From assembly GCA_020725555.1 (NCBI GenBank), contig DYEU01000032.1:62001-126000 (forward strand): a stretch of 64,000 nt of DNA, read 5' to 3'. Made by a program: the position numbers and the translations under genes. Below the pieces are notes generated by a model. That model worked only from the letters and a program-made list of their open reading frames with translations. It searched no databases and was not told the DNA's origin. Position 1 is the first letter of the stretch. Each line of letters opens with the position of its first letter. This DNA is from Desulfatibacillum sp. Its GTDB lineage: Bacteria; Desulfobacterota; Desulfobacteria; Desulfobacterales; SpSt-501. Of the stretch, positions 16,022 through 24,386 are shown piece by piece.

Positions 16022-17869
16022 TCAATCGATCCCTTCGCAGGCGAGGCAGTAGGCGTGGATGCCCCGCGGGTCCTTGAAGAGAAGGCCCAGGAGCCCTTCG
16101 ATCCCGGGCTGGAGGAGTTCCCCCGGAAGCAGAAGGTGCGCCAGCCCGCGGGCCAGATCGCGCCCCGCCCAGCGCTCCCGCAGCTCGCGGAGAATCTTCT
16201 CTTTTGACGAAAGCGGGGGCTCGAGGTAGTCGACGGCGTAGGTTTCCAGCCCGGCGCGTCGCGCGGCGGCGGCGACCGCCTCCTCGATCCCGCCGAGACG
16301 GTCGACCAGTCCGTTCTCCTGCGCATGACGGCCGGACCAGACCCGGCCCTCGGCCACGCGCCGCAGCTGTTCGTCGGAGAGCCCCCGCGAGCGGCCGACC
16401 CGTTCCAGGAAGGCGGCATAGCTCCGCTCGACCAGAAGGCGCAAGGCCTCGGCGGCGTGCGGGTTCAACGGGCGGCTGGGGTTGAGGGCGTCGGCGAGCC
16501 GGGTCGTGCCAACACCGTCGTTGCGGATCCCCAAGGACTGGAGGCCTTCGGCGAAGGAGGGGAAGAGCCCGAAAACGCCGATCGACCCCGTCACCGTAGT
16601 GGGAGCGGCCCAGATTTCATCGGCGGCGCAGGCGATCCAGTAACCGCCCGAGGCGGCCACCGAGCCGAAGGAGGCGATGACCGGTTTTCCCGCATGCCGG
16701 GCACGCTCGAGCTCCGCGAGCACCGTCTCGGCCGCCAGGGCGCTGCCGCCGGGGCTGTCGACCCGCAGGACCAGGGCGCGCACGGCGTCGTCCCCCACCG
16801 CACGGCGGATCTGCTGCACGAGCGGGGCCGATCCCGTCCGTCCGGCCCGGGGAAGTCCGTCCACGAGCACGCCCTGGGCGACGATCACCGCGACCTTCGG
16901 CCGCTCCTTTTCGTCCCGGCCGGTTTCGGCGCGCCGCGCCCGGAGGTAGGCGGCGACATCGACCTGCCGGAAGGAGCGCTCGGCGGGGTCCTCGCCGACC
17001 ATCGCCAGCAGCTCCTCGCGCACCGCATGGCGCGGCCGCACGGCATCGACGAGCCCCGCCGCCCGCGCCGCCTCCGCCGCATCACCGCCCGCGGCCGCCA
17101 GGTGACGCGGAAAGCGCTCGACGTAGTCCTCGATCGCCGCCGGCTCGAGCCCGCGGAGGCGCGCCACCTCCTCCTTGTAGGCCGACCACAGCACCCCGAG
17201 CAGCGCGGCGTTCGCCGTGCGATCCTCTTCCGACATGTCGCTGCGCTCGAAGGGTTCGGCGGCCGACTTGTAGACCCCCGCGCGAAAGACGTGGACCTTC
17301 ACCCCCAGCCGCTCCAGGGCCGGGTGCAGGTAGTGGCGATAGATGCCGTAGCCTTTGAGAAACACCCCGCCGAGCGGCGCCACGTAGACGCGGTCGGCGT
17401 GGGCGGCGAGGAAGTAGGACGATTGCAGAAAGTAGTCCCCCGCGGCGATGACGGGCTTTTTCGATTCACGGAAGCGCTCGAGCGCCGCCCCCACGGCCTG
17501 GAGCTTGCTCAGCTGCCCGCCGCCCAGCCGGCTTAGATCCAGGTAGACCGCCCGGATGCGCGGGTCGTCTTTCGCCAGGTCGAGCGCCTCGACGAGATCG
17601 CGCACCACGGTTTCCGCGGCCCCCTCCTCTTCGGGGAGAAGATCCTCCCAGGAGACCCCGCGGCTTTCCTGCTCCACGAGAAGGCCGCTGGGGGCGACGC
17701 GCAGGGCGGCGGAAGCGGGAAGGCGCGGTTCGCGGCCGCCGAACCCCACAAAGACGGCAAGGGCCAGGAATCCTAAGAAAATCAGGTTTGCCGCCACGCG
17801 ACGAGAAACGGTCAGGGTTTTCCAGAAACCAAGGAGGAGAACTTTCAGCAGGCGAAGCGCTTTTCTCAT
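16022..17869 (-). CDS. sppA: signal peptide peptidase SppA, 67-kDa type
   Basis: A 615-residue membrane-bound serine protease of family S49 with two tandem domains, as in the long E. coli enzyme. One N-terminal membrane helix lies near residues 25-42 (ANLIFLGFLALAVFVGF). The catalytic Lys is in the N-domain (VYKSAAEPF, about residue 201) and the Ser in the C-domain (FGSVAASGGYW, about residue 404). RVDSPGGSALAAE is the oxyanion-loop region. It removes signal-peptide remnants from the inner membrane. Confidence 0.92.
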   Translation of the reverse strand: MRKALRLLKVLLLGFWKTLTVSRRVAANLIFLGFLALAVFVGFGGREPRLPASAALRVAPSGLLVEQESRGVSWEDLLPEEEGAAETVVRDLVEALDLAKDDPRIRAVYLDLSRLGGGQLSKLQAVGAALERFRESKKPVIAAGDYFLQSSYFLAAHADRVYVAPLGGVFLKGYGIYRHYLHPALERLGVKVHVFRAGVYKSAAEPFERSDMSEEDRTANAALLGVLWSAYKEEVARLRGLEPAAIEDYVERFPRHLAAAGGDAAEAARAAGLVDAVRPRHAVREELLAMVGEDPAERSFRQVDVAAYLRARRAETGRDEKERPKVAVIVAQGVLVDGLPRAGRTGSAPLVQQIRRAVGDDAVRALVLRVDSPGGSALAAETVLAELERARHAGKPVIASFGSVAASGGYWIACAADEIWAAPTTVTGSIGVFGLFPSFAEGLQSLGIRNDGVGTTRLADALNPSRPLNPHAAEALRLLVERSYAAFLERVGRSRGLSDEQLRRVAEGRVWSGRHAQENGLVDRLGGIEEAVAAAARRAGLETYAVDYLEPPLSSKEKILRELRERWAGRDLARGLAHLLLPGELLQPGIEGLLGLLFKDPRGIHAYCLACEGID

Positions 17870-17954
17870 GCGCCGGTCTCGAGCAAAGGGCAGATGGGCT
17901 TCAAGCCGTAAAAATAACGCACAAGCGGACGTTGTCCAACGGGGGGCCGCGCGG

Positions 17955-17991
17955 AAAAAGAAAGGCCCCCTGGAGGGGGGGCCTTCCCGGG
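17955..17991 (-). terminator. rho-independent terminator of hsp20
   Basis: On the minus strand a stem AAGGCCCCCC/GGGGGCCTT is followed by TCTTTTT, 20 bp past the hsp20 stop. It separates hsp20 from sppA. Confidence 0.82.
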
Positions 17992-18011
17992 CCCGAAGCC
18001 GGAGATCAAGA

Positions 18012-18458
18012 TCAGTTGACCTTGATCTGCTTCGGTTTGTGTCCCTCGGGTTTCGGAACCTCCACCGTCAGCAGGCCGTTCTTGAATTCGGCCTTGATCT
18101 TCTCGGCGTCGACGTCCACCGGCAGGCTGAAGGAGCGCACGAACTTGCCGTAGGACATCTCACGGCGGTAGTAATTGTCCTCCTTGACCTCGTTTTCCGA
18201 TTTCCGCTCGCCCTTGAGCGTCAGCACGCCGTTTTGCAGGTCGAGGCTGATGTCCTTCTTTTCCAGACCGGGCAGTTCGGCCTTGATCACGACCTTGTCG
18301 TCGGTCTCGAACATGTCCACGGCCGGGACCCAAACCCCGTCCGCCCAGGGGTCTTCGCGGCGATCGGAACGGAAGAAGACATCATCGAAAAGACGGTTCA
18401 TGCGATCCCGCAGGGACACCATCTCTTTCCAAGGATTCCAACGGACCAGATCCATCAT
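18012..18458 (-). CDS. small heat-shock protein (Hsp20/alpha-crystallin)
   Basis: A 148-residue holdase chaperone. The N-terminal WNPWKEMVSLRDRMNRLFDD arm is typical. The alpha-crystallin domain runs from about residue 45 to 138 (VPAVDMFETDDKVVIKAELPG, GVLTLKGERK) and ends in the VEVPKPE strand; the C-terminal tail has KQIKVN in place of the IxI anchor. AAGGGGGG precedes tandem ATG codons at 18458. It has its own promoter and terminator. No CIRCE or sigma-32 box was seen. Confidence 0.93.
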   Translation of the reverse strand: MMDLVRWNPWKEMVSLRDRMNRLFDDVFFRSDRREDPWADGVWVPAVDMFETDDKVVIKAELPGLEKKDISLDLQNGVLTLKGERKSENEVKEDNYYRREMSYGKFVRSFSLPVDVDAEKIKAEFKNGLLTVEVPKPEGHKPKQIKVN

Positions 18459-18525
18459 CGTTCAACCCCCCTTTCGACTTGCTTTGTTTTGAGCTTGTAT
18501 GTAGGATTCATCAGTTTTCGAGCAA

Positions 18526-18553
18526 ATAATAAGTCGTTAATGAGTTGTGTCAA
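18526..18553 (-). promoter_or_regulatory. sigma-70 promoter of hsp20
   Basis: Minus-strand TTGACA (18548-18553) and TATTAT (18526-18531), 16 bp apart. The leader is about 60 nt. The match is to the housekeeping consensus, not to the sigma-32 consensus. Confidence 0.65.
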
Positions 18554-18586
18554 TAGGATAACATTACTTTTTATTCTTTTATCCTA
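18554..18586. promoter_or_regulatory. inverted-repeat operator candidate between hsp20 and the divergent gene
   Basis: TAGGATAA (18554-18561) and TTATCCTA (18579-18586) form a perfect 8-bp inverted repeat with 17 bp between. It touches the upstream edge of the hsp20 -35 box and sits 30 bp before the divergent gene. The surrounding 120 bp are strikingly AT-rich. Confidence 0.5.
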
Positions 18587-18615
18587 ATCAATAATAGAAC
18601 CGGGGTGCTGGGGGC

Positions 18616-19185
18616 ATGGAAGAATTCAAGTTGCCGACACCGGAGCTCAAGGACCTGCGCGGGAGGCAATCCGTGCGCGCCACGTTCAAACTCTCCCCGC
18701 GCGCCATCGCGGTGCTGAGCGCCGTGGCCGCGCACCTGGGAATCAAGCAGAAATCCCTTTTCGACCAGCTGATCGAAGACACCGCCAGCCTGCAGGCCAT
18801 CGCCCGCGAGATCGAACCGGTCGCCTTCCGCAGCCTGGAACGGGTGCAGAAAACCTTCGTCATCAGCCGCAGAACCCTGGTCAGCCTCGAAGAGACCGCG
18901 CGGGGCGCGAGCACCCCGCGCGATGCCCTGGTCGAGTATTCGATCCAGCGGCTGCTGCCGGTGCTCTTCGAGGAGCGCGAAAAGCACCGCAAGCGGAAAA
19001 CCCTGCGCGAGGATATCCGCCGCCAGGTGGCCGAGGCCGGGAAAACCCTGAAAAAGGCCGTCGCCTTGCTGGGCGAAGAGGACCCCTTGACGCTCCGCCT
19101 GGGGGAGGCGGTGCGCGGTCTCCACGCGCTCGAGACTTTCCTGGAGGAACTTCTCGAAAAAGGCGAGGCGATCGAGCGCTTCTAA
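18616..19185 (+). CDS. hypothetical protein with possible ribbon-helix-helix N-terminus
   Basis: A 189-residue charged helical protein with no clear family. Near the N-terminus QSVRATFKLSPRAIAVLSAVAAHLG reads like a beta strand plus two helices of an RHH DNA-binding fold, and a second such pattern (KTFVISRRTLVSLEETARG) follows at about residue 92. A long C-terminal helix (REKHRKRKTLREDIRRQVAEAGKTLKKAV) may be a coiled coil. Divergent from hsp20 with a shared AT-rich region, it could regulate hsp20 or itself. It overlaps the next, convergent gene by 4 bp. Confidence 0.65.
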   Translation: MEEFKLPTPELKDLRGRQSVRATFKLSPRAIAVLSAVAAHLGIKQKSLFDQLIEDTASLQAIAREIEPVAFRSLERVQKTFVISRRTLVSLEETARGASTPRDALVEYSIQRLLPVLFEEREKHRKRKTLREDIRRQVAEAGKTLKKAVALLGEEDPLTLRLGEAVRGLHALETFLEELLEKGEAIERF

Positions 19186-21299
19186 AGCAGACGCAAGGCG
19201 ACCATGGTCACGTCGTCCGCGAAGCGCTTTCCGGCGCTGAACCCCTCAAGCTCCCGGACGACGGCCTGCACGAGCGCCTGGACCGGCGCCCGGCCGTGAC
19301 GGGCGATCACCTCCCGCAGCCGGAGCGGACCGAAAAACTCGCCACCCGGCCCGGCGGTCTCCCAGATGCCGTCTGTCCCGATGAACAGCAGGCTGCCCGC
19401 CGGCAGGGGTCCTGCGCTCTCCTCGACAAAGACCGCCCGCGGGTCGACGCCGAGCGGCACTCCGGCGCCGCGCAGCTCCCGGAACCGCCCCGAAAACGGG
19501 TCGAACAGCAGGGCCGGCGTATGGCCGGCGCGGACCCAGCGGAGGATCCGCCGTTCGGCGTCGACGCTCACGAAGAACATGGTCATGAACGCGCCGCTTT
19601 CGCCGAAATCTTCGGCCAGGCGGCGGTTCACGTCGCCGAGCAGCGCCGCCCCGCCGCCGGCCGCGAGGGCGCGCATGCGCAACGTGGCGCGCGCCGTGGC
19701 CATGAGCAGCGCCGCCGGGATGCCGTGGCCGGAGACATCGGCCACGGCGACGCAGGGGGTGCCGGAGGCGTCTTCGAAAAAGTCGTAGTAATCCCCCCCG
19801 GTCTCATCGCAGGAGAGGCTTACCCCGGCCACCTCCAGCCCGGGCCAGGCGGGCGTCCGGTGCGGCAAGAGCTTCTGCTGCACCTCGCTCGCCAGAAGCA
19901 GCCCATCCCGCATGCGCAGGTGCTCCTCCAGCTTGGGGACCATGGCGTTGAAGGCTTCGATGACGCGGTCGCGCTCATCCCCGGTGCGCAGATCGACCCG
20001 CACATCGAAGCGGCCGCGGCTGAGCGCGGCGGCCGCCGCGGCGAGCGCCGCCATCGGCCGCGCAAACCGCTGGGCGCCGATCCAGGCGGCCGCCACCGCG
20101 ACCAGAACCGCGCCGACCGCCGCAGCGCTGACGATCCAGATCTCCTCCCGGGTGAAGGCTTCGATGGCCGCGGCCGCACGCTCGGGAAGCTGCGCGACGA
20201 CCGCGAGCGGAACGGCCACCAGGAAGGCGAGCCCCCCGTGCACGGGCGCGTGGGCCCAGAGGCAAGGCTCCCCGCGGAAGTTCATCTCGAGAAGGCCCGA
20301 GCGCCGCTCCCGGATGGCCTCGGCCAGCCGCCTCAAAGCCTCCGGGTCGGCTTCCTGCAGGGTTTCCGGGGCGGGCAACTCGTCCCAGTGAGTCCCCCGG
20401 CCGTCCCCCTCCCGCCGGGCGAAGACCAGGAGCCCCTCTCCCCGGCCGTCGGCGGCGGGGACCGCCTCCGCGAGAAAGGAAGATACGCTCGCGCTCCTCC
20501 AGAGGGTGGCCAGCGCCTCGGAGCGCAGCACCTCGCTCAGGAGCACCTCCAGACCGAGGACCGTCTCCGGCCCTCCGCCGGGAGGGGAGACCCGCTGCAG
20601 GACCGTGAGCAACGCGCGGCGGCTGCCCGCCTCGACGACGGGACCGATCCAGCGCGGCTCCCCGGTGGCGTCGAGCACTCCCGGCCGGCCGAGGGGATCG
20701 TATCCGGCGGGGAAGCCGCCCCGGCCCGGGTAGACGATCTGAACGCCGCTTTCGGTCACCGCGAAGGCCGCATGCAGCAAGGGACCCAGGCGTTGCGCCA
20801 GCTCGCGGAAGGCCTCCTGGAGGCCGGTCAGCCGGTCGATCTCCTCGCGGACCGACTCCGCGGAAAGGCCGGGCGCCAGCAGAACGGCCGGCCGTCGATG
20901 GCTGACCCAGTAGCCGCGGCCTTCCCCGGAATCCGATTCCTCGGCCGTCGTCGGCCGCCATTGGGACTCGGGAGGCCGGTGGAAGGGGTCGTCGAAGTCG
21001 GAGGCGAAAAAGACCTCCACCCGCGCCGGGGGCTCTTCGCCGAGGGCGGTCTCCGCCTCGCGGGCCAGCGCCGCGAGCGCGAACTCGAAGGAGCGCTTGC
21101 TCATCTGGATGATCGCCGCCGAATCCTCCGTGCTCAACCGCAGGATCTGCCGCCAGAGCGCGAGCATCTGCCGGCGGACAGCGGCGGAAATCTCGGCCTC
21201 CAGGCGGGCGATCTCCCGCCGTTCGATCCAGACGACGCCGCCGAGGGGCAGCAGGCTGAAGATCACCAGGACGAGAAAGAACTTGCTTCTCAGCTTCAT
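19182..21299 (-). CDS. membrane sensor with HAMP and SpoIIE-type PP2C phosphatase
   Basis: A 705-residue RsbU-like protein. A membrane helix lies at about residues 7-25, an extracytoplasmic sensor of some 350 residues follows, then a second helix near 388-408, a HAMP domain (RFARPMAALAAAA), and the C-terminal phosphatase from about residue 485 (ETGGDYYDFF, VADVSGHGIPAALLMA, GTDGIWE, FADDVTMVALRL). Metal-binding aspartates are all present. Such enzymes dephosphorylate anti-sigma-factor antagonists in partner-switching systems, but no antagonist or anti-sigma gene is nearby. Confidence 0.88.
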   Translation of the reverse strand: MKLRSKFFLVLVIFSLLPLGGVVWIERREIARLEAEISAAVRRQMLALWRQILRLSTEDSAAIIQMSKRSFEFALAALAREAETALGEEPPARVEVFFASDFDDPFHRPPESQWRPTTAEESDSGEGRGYWVSHRRPAVLLAPGLSAESVREEIDRLTGLQEAFRELAQRLGPLLHAAFAVTESGVQIVYPGRGGFPAGYDPLGRPGVLDATGEPRWIGPVVEAGSRRALLTVLQRVSPPGGGPETVLGLEVLLSEVLRSEALATLWRSASVSSFLAEAVPAADGRGEGLLVFARREGDGRGTHWDELPAPETLQEADPEALRRLAEAIRERRSGLLEMNFRGEPCLWAHAPVHGGLAFLVAVPLAVVAQLPERAAAAIEAFTREEIWIVSAAAVGAVLVAVAAAWIGAQRFARPMAALAAAAAALSRGRFDVRVDLRTGDERDRVIEAFNAMVPKLEEHLRMRDGLLLASEVQQKLLPHRTPAWPGLEVAGVSLSCDETGGDYYDFFEDASGTPCVAVADVSGHGIPAALLMATARATLRMRALAAGGGAALLGDVNRRLAEDFGESGAFMTMFFVSVDAERRILRWVRAGHTPALLFDPFSGRFRELRGAGVPLGVDPRAVFVEESAGPLPAGSLLFIGTDGIWETAGPGGEFFGPLRLREVIARHGRAPVQALVQAVVRELEGFSAGKRFADDVTMVALRLL

Positions 21300-21308
21300 G
21301 GCTCCGGA

Positions 21309-22109
21309 TCACCCCTGCGGCGCCAGGCACGCGCCGACCGCCGCCAGCACCCCGGGCTCGCCGACGAGCAGCGGCTCCTCGATCTTGCGGCCGTCGAGGT
21401 ATTCGTTGAGGTAGAAATCGCCCCCGTCGAGGCGCCGGAAACGGCCGCCGGCGGCCTCGAGGATGACCCGCGCGGCGGCGAGTCCCTGGAAGGTCTCGTT
21501 GGCGACGAGCGCCGCGTCGGCGCGCCCCATGGCGACGTAGCAGATGTGCGCCGAGGTGCAGCCGAAGGAACGGATCTTTCCCGGGAAGTTCGCGCGAAAG
21601 TGCTGGTGGAAGCGGGAATAGGTGAGCAGGACGCTTTCGTCATTCACCCCGCCGCCGGCGGGGATGCGGATCTCCCGCCCGCCCCACCAGGCGGAGCCGC
21701 CGGCACGGGCATGGAAGAGATCCCCGGTGGCGGGCATGAAGAAGACGCCGAAGACCGGCCAGTAATTCTCCAGCATCGCCAGCGACAGCCCCCAGAGGGG
21801 GATTCCGGCCTGAAAGTTGGCGACCCCCTCGAGGGCGTCGAAGCTCCAGAGACAGCGCCCCCCTTCGTGCGAGTAGCCCTCGGTCGGCTGGTCGAAGCGG
21901 AAGAGCCGGTGATCCGGGAACCGCCGGTGGAGCTCGCCCTGGAAAAACTCGGTGAGGGCGATTTCGGCCGCGGTCACCACCGCGTCGTCGAACTTCACCT
22001 GGGGCCGCCCCTTGCCGTAAAAGTCGAGCGCGATCTCGCCCGCGCGTCGGATCGCCTCCATACCGAACCCGACCAGTTCGTCCATCTGCAGCGTGCCGTC
22101 CTCGCTCAT
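21309..22109 (-). CDS. inositol monophosphatase-like protein, degenerate active site
   Basis: A 266-residue protein of the IMPase/FIG fold by overall pattern. The metal motif DPxDGTxN is SFDALEGVANF, the GEE motif is replaced by FRFDQPTEGYS and the C-terminal WDxAA motif by FQGLAAARVILEAAGG. Several metal ligands therefore appear lost or moved, so activity is doubtful. It starts 9 bp downstream of nothing on its own strand and is followed by the PP2C gene 9 bp later, so the two form an operon. A GGAGGG site precedes the ATG. Confidence 0.65.
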   Translation of the reverse strand: MSEDGTLQMDELVGFGMEAIRRAGEIALDFYGKGRPQVKFDDAVVTAAEIALTEFFQGELHRRFPDHRLFRFDQPTEGYSHEGGRCLWSFDALEGVANFQAGIPLWGLSLAMLENYWPVFGVFFMPATGDLFHARAGGSAWWGGREIRIPAGGGVNDESVLLTYSRFHQHFRANFPGKIRSFGCTSAHICYVAMGRADAALVANETFQGLAAARVILEAAGGRFRRLDGGDFYLNEYLDGRKIEEPLLVGEPGVLAAVGACLAPQG

Positions 22110-22196
22110 GCACCCTCCGTTTGCCGTGGTGGTTTCCGGGCCCGCGCTATCGCGAAGGCCCCTTGCGTTTCTGGATTCCCGGCCTGCGCGGGTCGC

Positions 22197-22225
22197 TTGA
22201 CAAGCCGCCCGCCGGGGGCTACCAG
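22197..22225 (+). promoter_or_regulatory. possible sigma-70 promoter of the HD-domain gene
   Basis: A perfect TTGACA at 22197-22202 is followed after 17 bp by a weak -10, TACCAG (3 of 6). The leader would be about 40 nt. Confidence 0.45.
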
Positions 22226-22273
22226 GCAGGGGTTCGATTTCGCCCCCGACCCTTGCACGACAGGAGACCCCTC

Positions 22274-22858
22274 ATGGAAGCCCCCCTGCCCTCCCGGGAA
22301 GACGCCCTGGCGCTCCTGCGCGAATACAACCAAAGCGAAGGCCTCATCAAGCACGCCCGGGCCGTGGAGGCGGTCATGCGCCATTTCGCGCGCCTGCGGG
22401 GCGCGGACGAGGAGCTCTGGGGCCTGGTCGGCCTGATCCACGACCTCGACTACGAACGGTTTCCCGAAGCGCATTGCCGCAAGACCGAAGAGATCCTGCG
22501 CGGGCGCGGCTGGCCCGAGACGGTCATCCGCGCCGCGGTCAGCCACGGCTGGGGCATCTGCTCCGAGGTCAAGCCCGAAAGCGAGCTCGAAAAGACCCTC
22601 TACGCGGTCGACGAGCTGACCGGGCTGGTGACCACCGCGGCCCTGGTGCGCCCCTCGCGCAGCGTGCTCGATCTCGAAGCCTCCTCGGTCCGGAAAAAAT
22701 GGAAAGACAAGCGCTTCGCCGCGGGCGTGAACCGCCAGGTCATCGAAAACGGCGCCGCCATGCTCGGCGTCGATCTCACCTGGCTCATCACCGAGACGAT
22801 CCGCGGCATGCGCACCGTCGCCGAGGAGATCGGCCTTCGCGGCACACCCCCCGCCTGA
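22274..22858 (+). CDS. HD-domain phosphohydrolase
   Basis: A 194-residue metal-dependent hydrolase. The ATG at 22274 has GGAG 7 nt upstream. HD-fold residues are the first His in LIKHARAVEAVMRHF, the HD pair in GLIHDLDYERFP, a later His in VSHGWG and an Asp in YAVDELTGL. Small HD proteins of this type hydrolyse nucleotides or act on RNA ends; the substrate is not known. It is convergent with the MFS gene, 18 bp away. Confidence 0.8.
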   Translation: MEAPLPSREDALALLREYNQSEGLIKHARAVEAVMRHFARLRGADEELWGLVGLIHDLDYERFPEAHCRKTEEILRGRGWPETVIRAAVSHGWGICSEVKPESELEKTLYAVDELTGLVTTAALVRPSRSVLDLEASSVRKKWKDKRFAAGVNRQVIENGAAMLGVDLTWLITETIRGMRTVAEEIGLRGTPPA

Positions 22859-22876
22859 AGACGACCCCGGGACGGC

Positions 22877-24301
22877 TCAGGAGGCCTGCCGGCGTCCGGG
22901 GGCCCGCAGCCTTCCCCGCGCGAGCGAAACCCCGGCCCCCACCAGGCAGAGCACCAGAAACACGGCCAGCGCCCCGCGCAGGCCGCTTAGAAAAACCGCC
23001 CGCTCGATCCCCCCGAGCGTCTCCCGGCCGACCCGGATCGCGAACATTAGCGTCACGACGCCCAGCGAAACCCCCTGGCCGATCAGCCGCATCGTGGCCA
23101 CCGAACCCGCGGCGACCCCGTAAAACCGGGCATCCACGGCGCTCAGGATGGCATTCATGTTGGGGGAGGAAAACAGGGCGAAGCCGAAGCCGAGCAGCGC
23201 AAGCGCCACCAGGACCGGGACGAGGCTCGCCGCGGCGGCGGCGTGCATCAGGCCGAACAGGGCGAGCGCCGTCACGGCCATTCCCGCAGATGCGGGAAAG
23301 CGGGGTTCCAGGCGGTCGGAGAGCCTGCCGGCGAACGGCGAAACACAGGCCATGAAGAGCGGCTGCACGCTCAGCACCAGCCCCGCCTCCCGGGGGGAAA
23401 GCCCCTGGATCACCTGCAGGCAGAGGCTCATGAGGAAGGTCACCCCGAAGGTCGCCGCGTAGTGGATCAGGGCGGCGAGGCAGGAGAAGGCGAAGACCCG
23501 GTTCTCAAGGAGCAGGCGCACTTCGAAAAGCGGCTCCGGGTGGCGGATCTCCCAGCGCCCGAAGAGGACCAGGCCGGCCAGGCCGGCCGCGAAAAGAGCA
23601 CCGCCCGCGGGATGGTGAAGGTCGGCAAGCCCCGCGAGGAGGGCGATGACGGCCGCGGCGTAGATCGCGGCCCCGATCCGATCGAGCCGCCCGCCGCAGG
23701 CCGGCGCCCATTCCCCTCTCAGGTTGCGGCCGGTCAGCCAGGCAAGCAGCAGGCAGAAAGGCGGCGGCAGGAGAAAAATCGCGCGCCACGACCACCCCTC
23801 GGTCAGCGCCCCCCCGACCAGGGGGCCCAGGCTCAGCCCGGCGTAGACCGCGGCCACGGTGATCCCCAGCACGCGGCCGCGCTCTTCCCGCGGGTAGACC
23901 GCGGTCACCAGCGCGACCCCCGTCGAGAACACGAAGGCGATGCCCACACCCTGGAACACCCGGCAGGCAAGCAACACCTCGATCGAGGGGGCGAGCCCGG
24001 CGGCCAGGGTGGCGGCCGCGACCAAGACCATGCCCAGTTGAAAGCACTTCTTGCGGCCGTGAAGATCGGCCAGGCGGCCCGCGGGGACGAGCGCGGCGGC
24101 GGCGGCGATCAGAATGGCGGTCGCCACCCATCCGAGCTGGACGGCGTCCGCGGTGAGGCTGCGGCCGATCGCGGGGAGGGCGACGTTGACCGCGGAAAGC
24201 ATAAACGGCGTGAGAAAGGAACCCGCGGCGGCCACCCCGAGGGCCGTTCGCCGTTCGCGGCGGTCATCGGCCGGGGCGGGAGGGCATGCGGAAGGGGTCA
24301 T
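22877..24301 (-). CDS. MFS drug exporter (DHA2/EmrB-like)
   Basis: A 474-residue inner-membrane transporter with about 14 hydrophobic helices. The N-terminal region GSFLTPFMLSAVNVALPAIGR and the motif C-like GPLVGGALTEGWSWRAIF are typical of the DHA2 family of proton-drug antiporters; motif A appears as GRLADLHGRKK. No partner MFP or outer-membrane gene lies next to it. The substrate is unknown. Confidence 0.85.
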   Translation of the reverse strand: MTPSACPPAPADDRRERRTALGVAAAGSFLTPFMLSAVNVALPAIGRSLTADAVQLGWVATAILIAAAAALVPAGRLADLHGRKKCFQLGMVLVAAATLAAGLAPSIEVLLACRVFQGVGIAFVFSTGVALVTAVYPREERGRVLGITVAAVYAGLSLGPLVGGALTEGWSWRAIFLLPPPFCLLLAWLTGRNLRGEWAPACGGRLDRIGAAIYAAAVIALLAGLADLHHPAGGALFAAGLAGLVLFGRWEIRHPEPLFEVRLLLENRVFAFSCLAALIHYAATFGVTFLMSLCLQVIQGLSPREAGLVLSVQPLFMACVSPFAGRLSDRLEPRFPASAGMAVTALALFGLMHAAAAASLVPVLVALALLGFGFALFSSPNMNAILSAVDARFYGVAAGSVATMRLIGQGVSLGVVTLMFAIRVGRETLGGIERAVFLSGLRGALAVFLVLCLVGAGVSLARGRLRAPGRRQAS

Positions 24302-24348
24302 GCGAAGCCCTGCTTAGCGGATTTCCCGCCGGTCCGCAACCGTCCGCC

Positions 24349-24377
24349 TTTACCCGGCGGGGGCCTTCGGCTATCAT
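24349..24377 (+). promoter_or_regulatory. sigma-70 promoter of the dus gene, possibly leaderless
   Basis: TTTACC (24349-24354) and TATCAT (24372-24377), 17 bp apart. Only 9 bp separate the -10 box from the ATG at 24387, and no ribosome binding site is present. Confidence 0.6.
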
Positions 24378-24386
24378 CGCCCGGCC

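Noticed and set aside
18459-18600. CIRCE or sigma-32 heat-shock elements before hsp20
   Set aside because: No TTAGCACTC-N9-GAGTGCTAA or CTTGAAA/CCCCAT pair was found.
19296-22436. 1046-aa open frame on the plus strand
   Set aside because: It runs antisense through the PP2C and IMPase genes. Its composition (His/Gly/Glu/Pro-rich) is that of a GC-rich shadow and no domain is visible.
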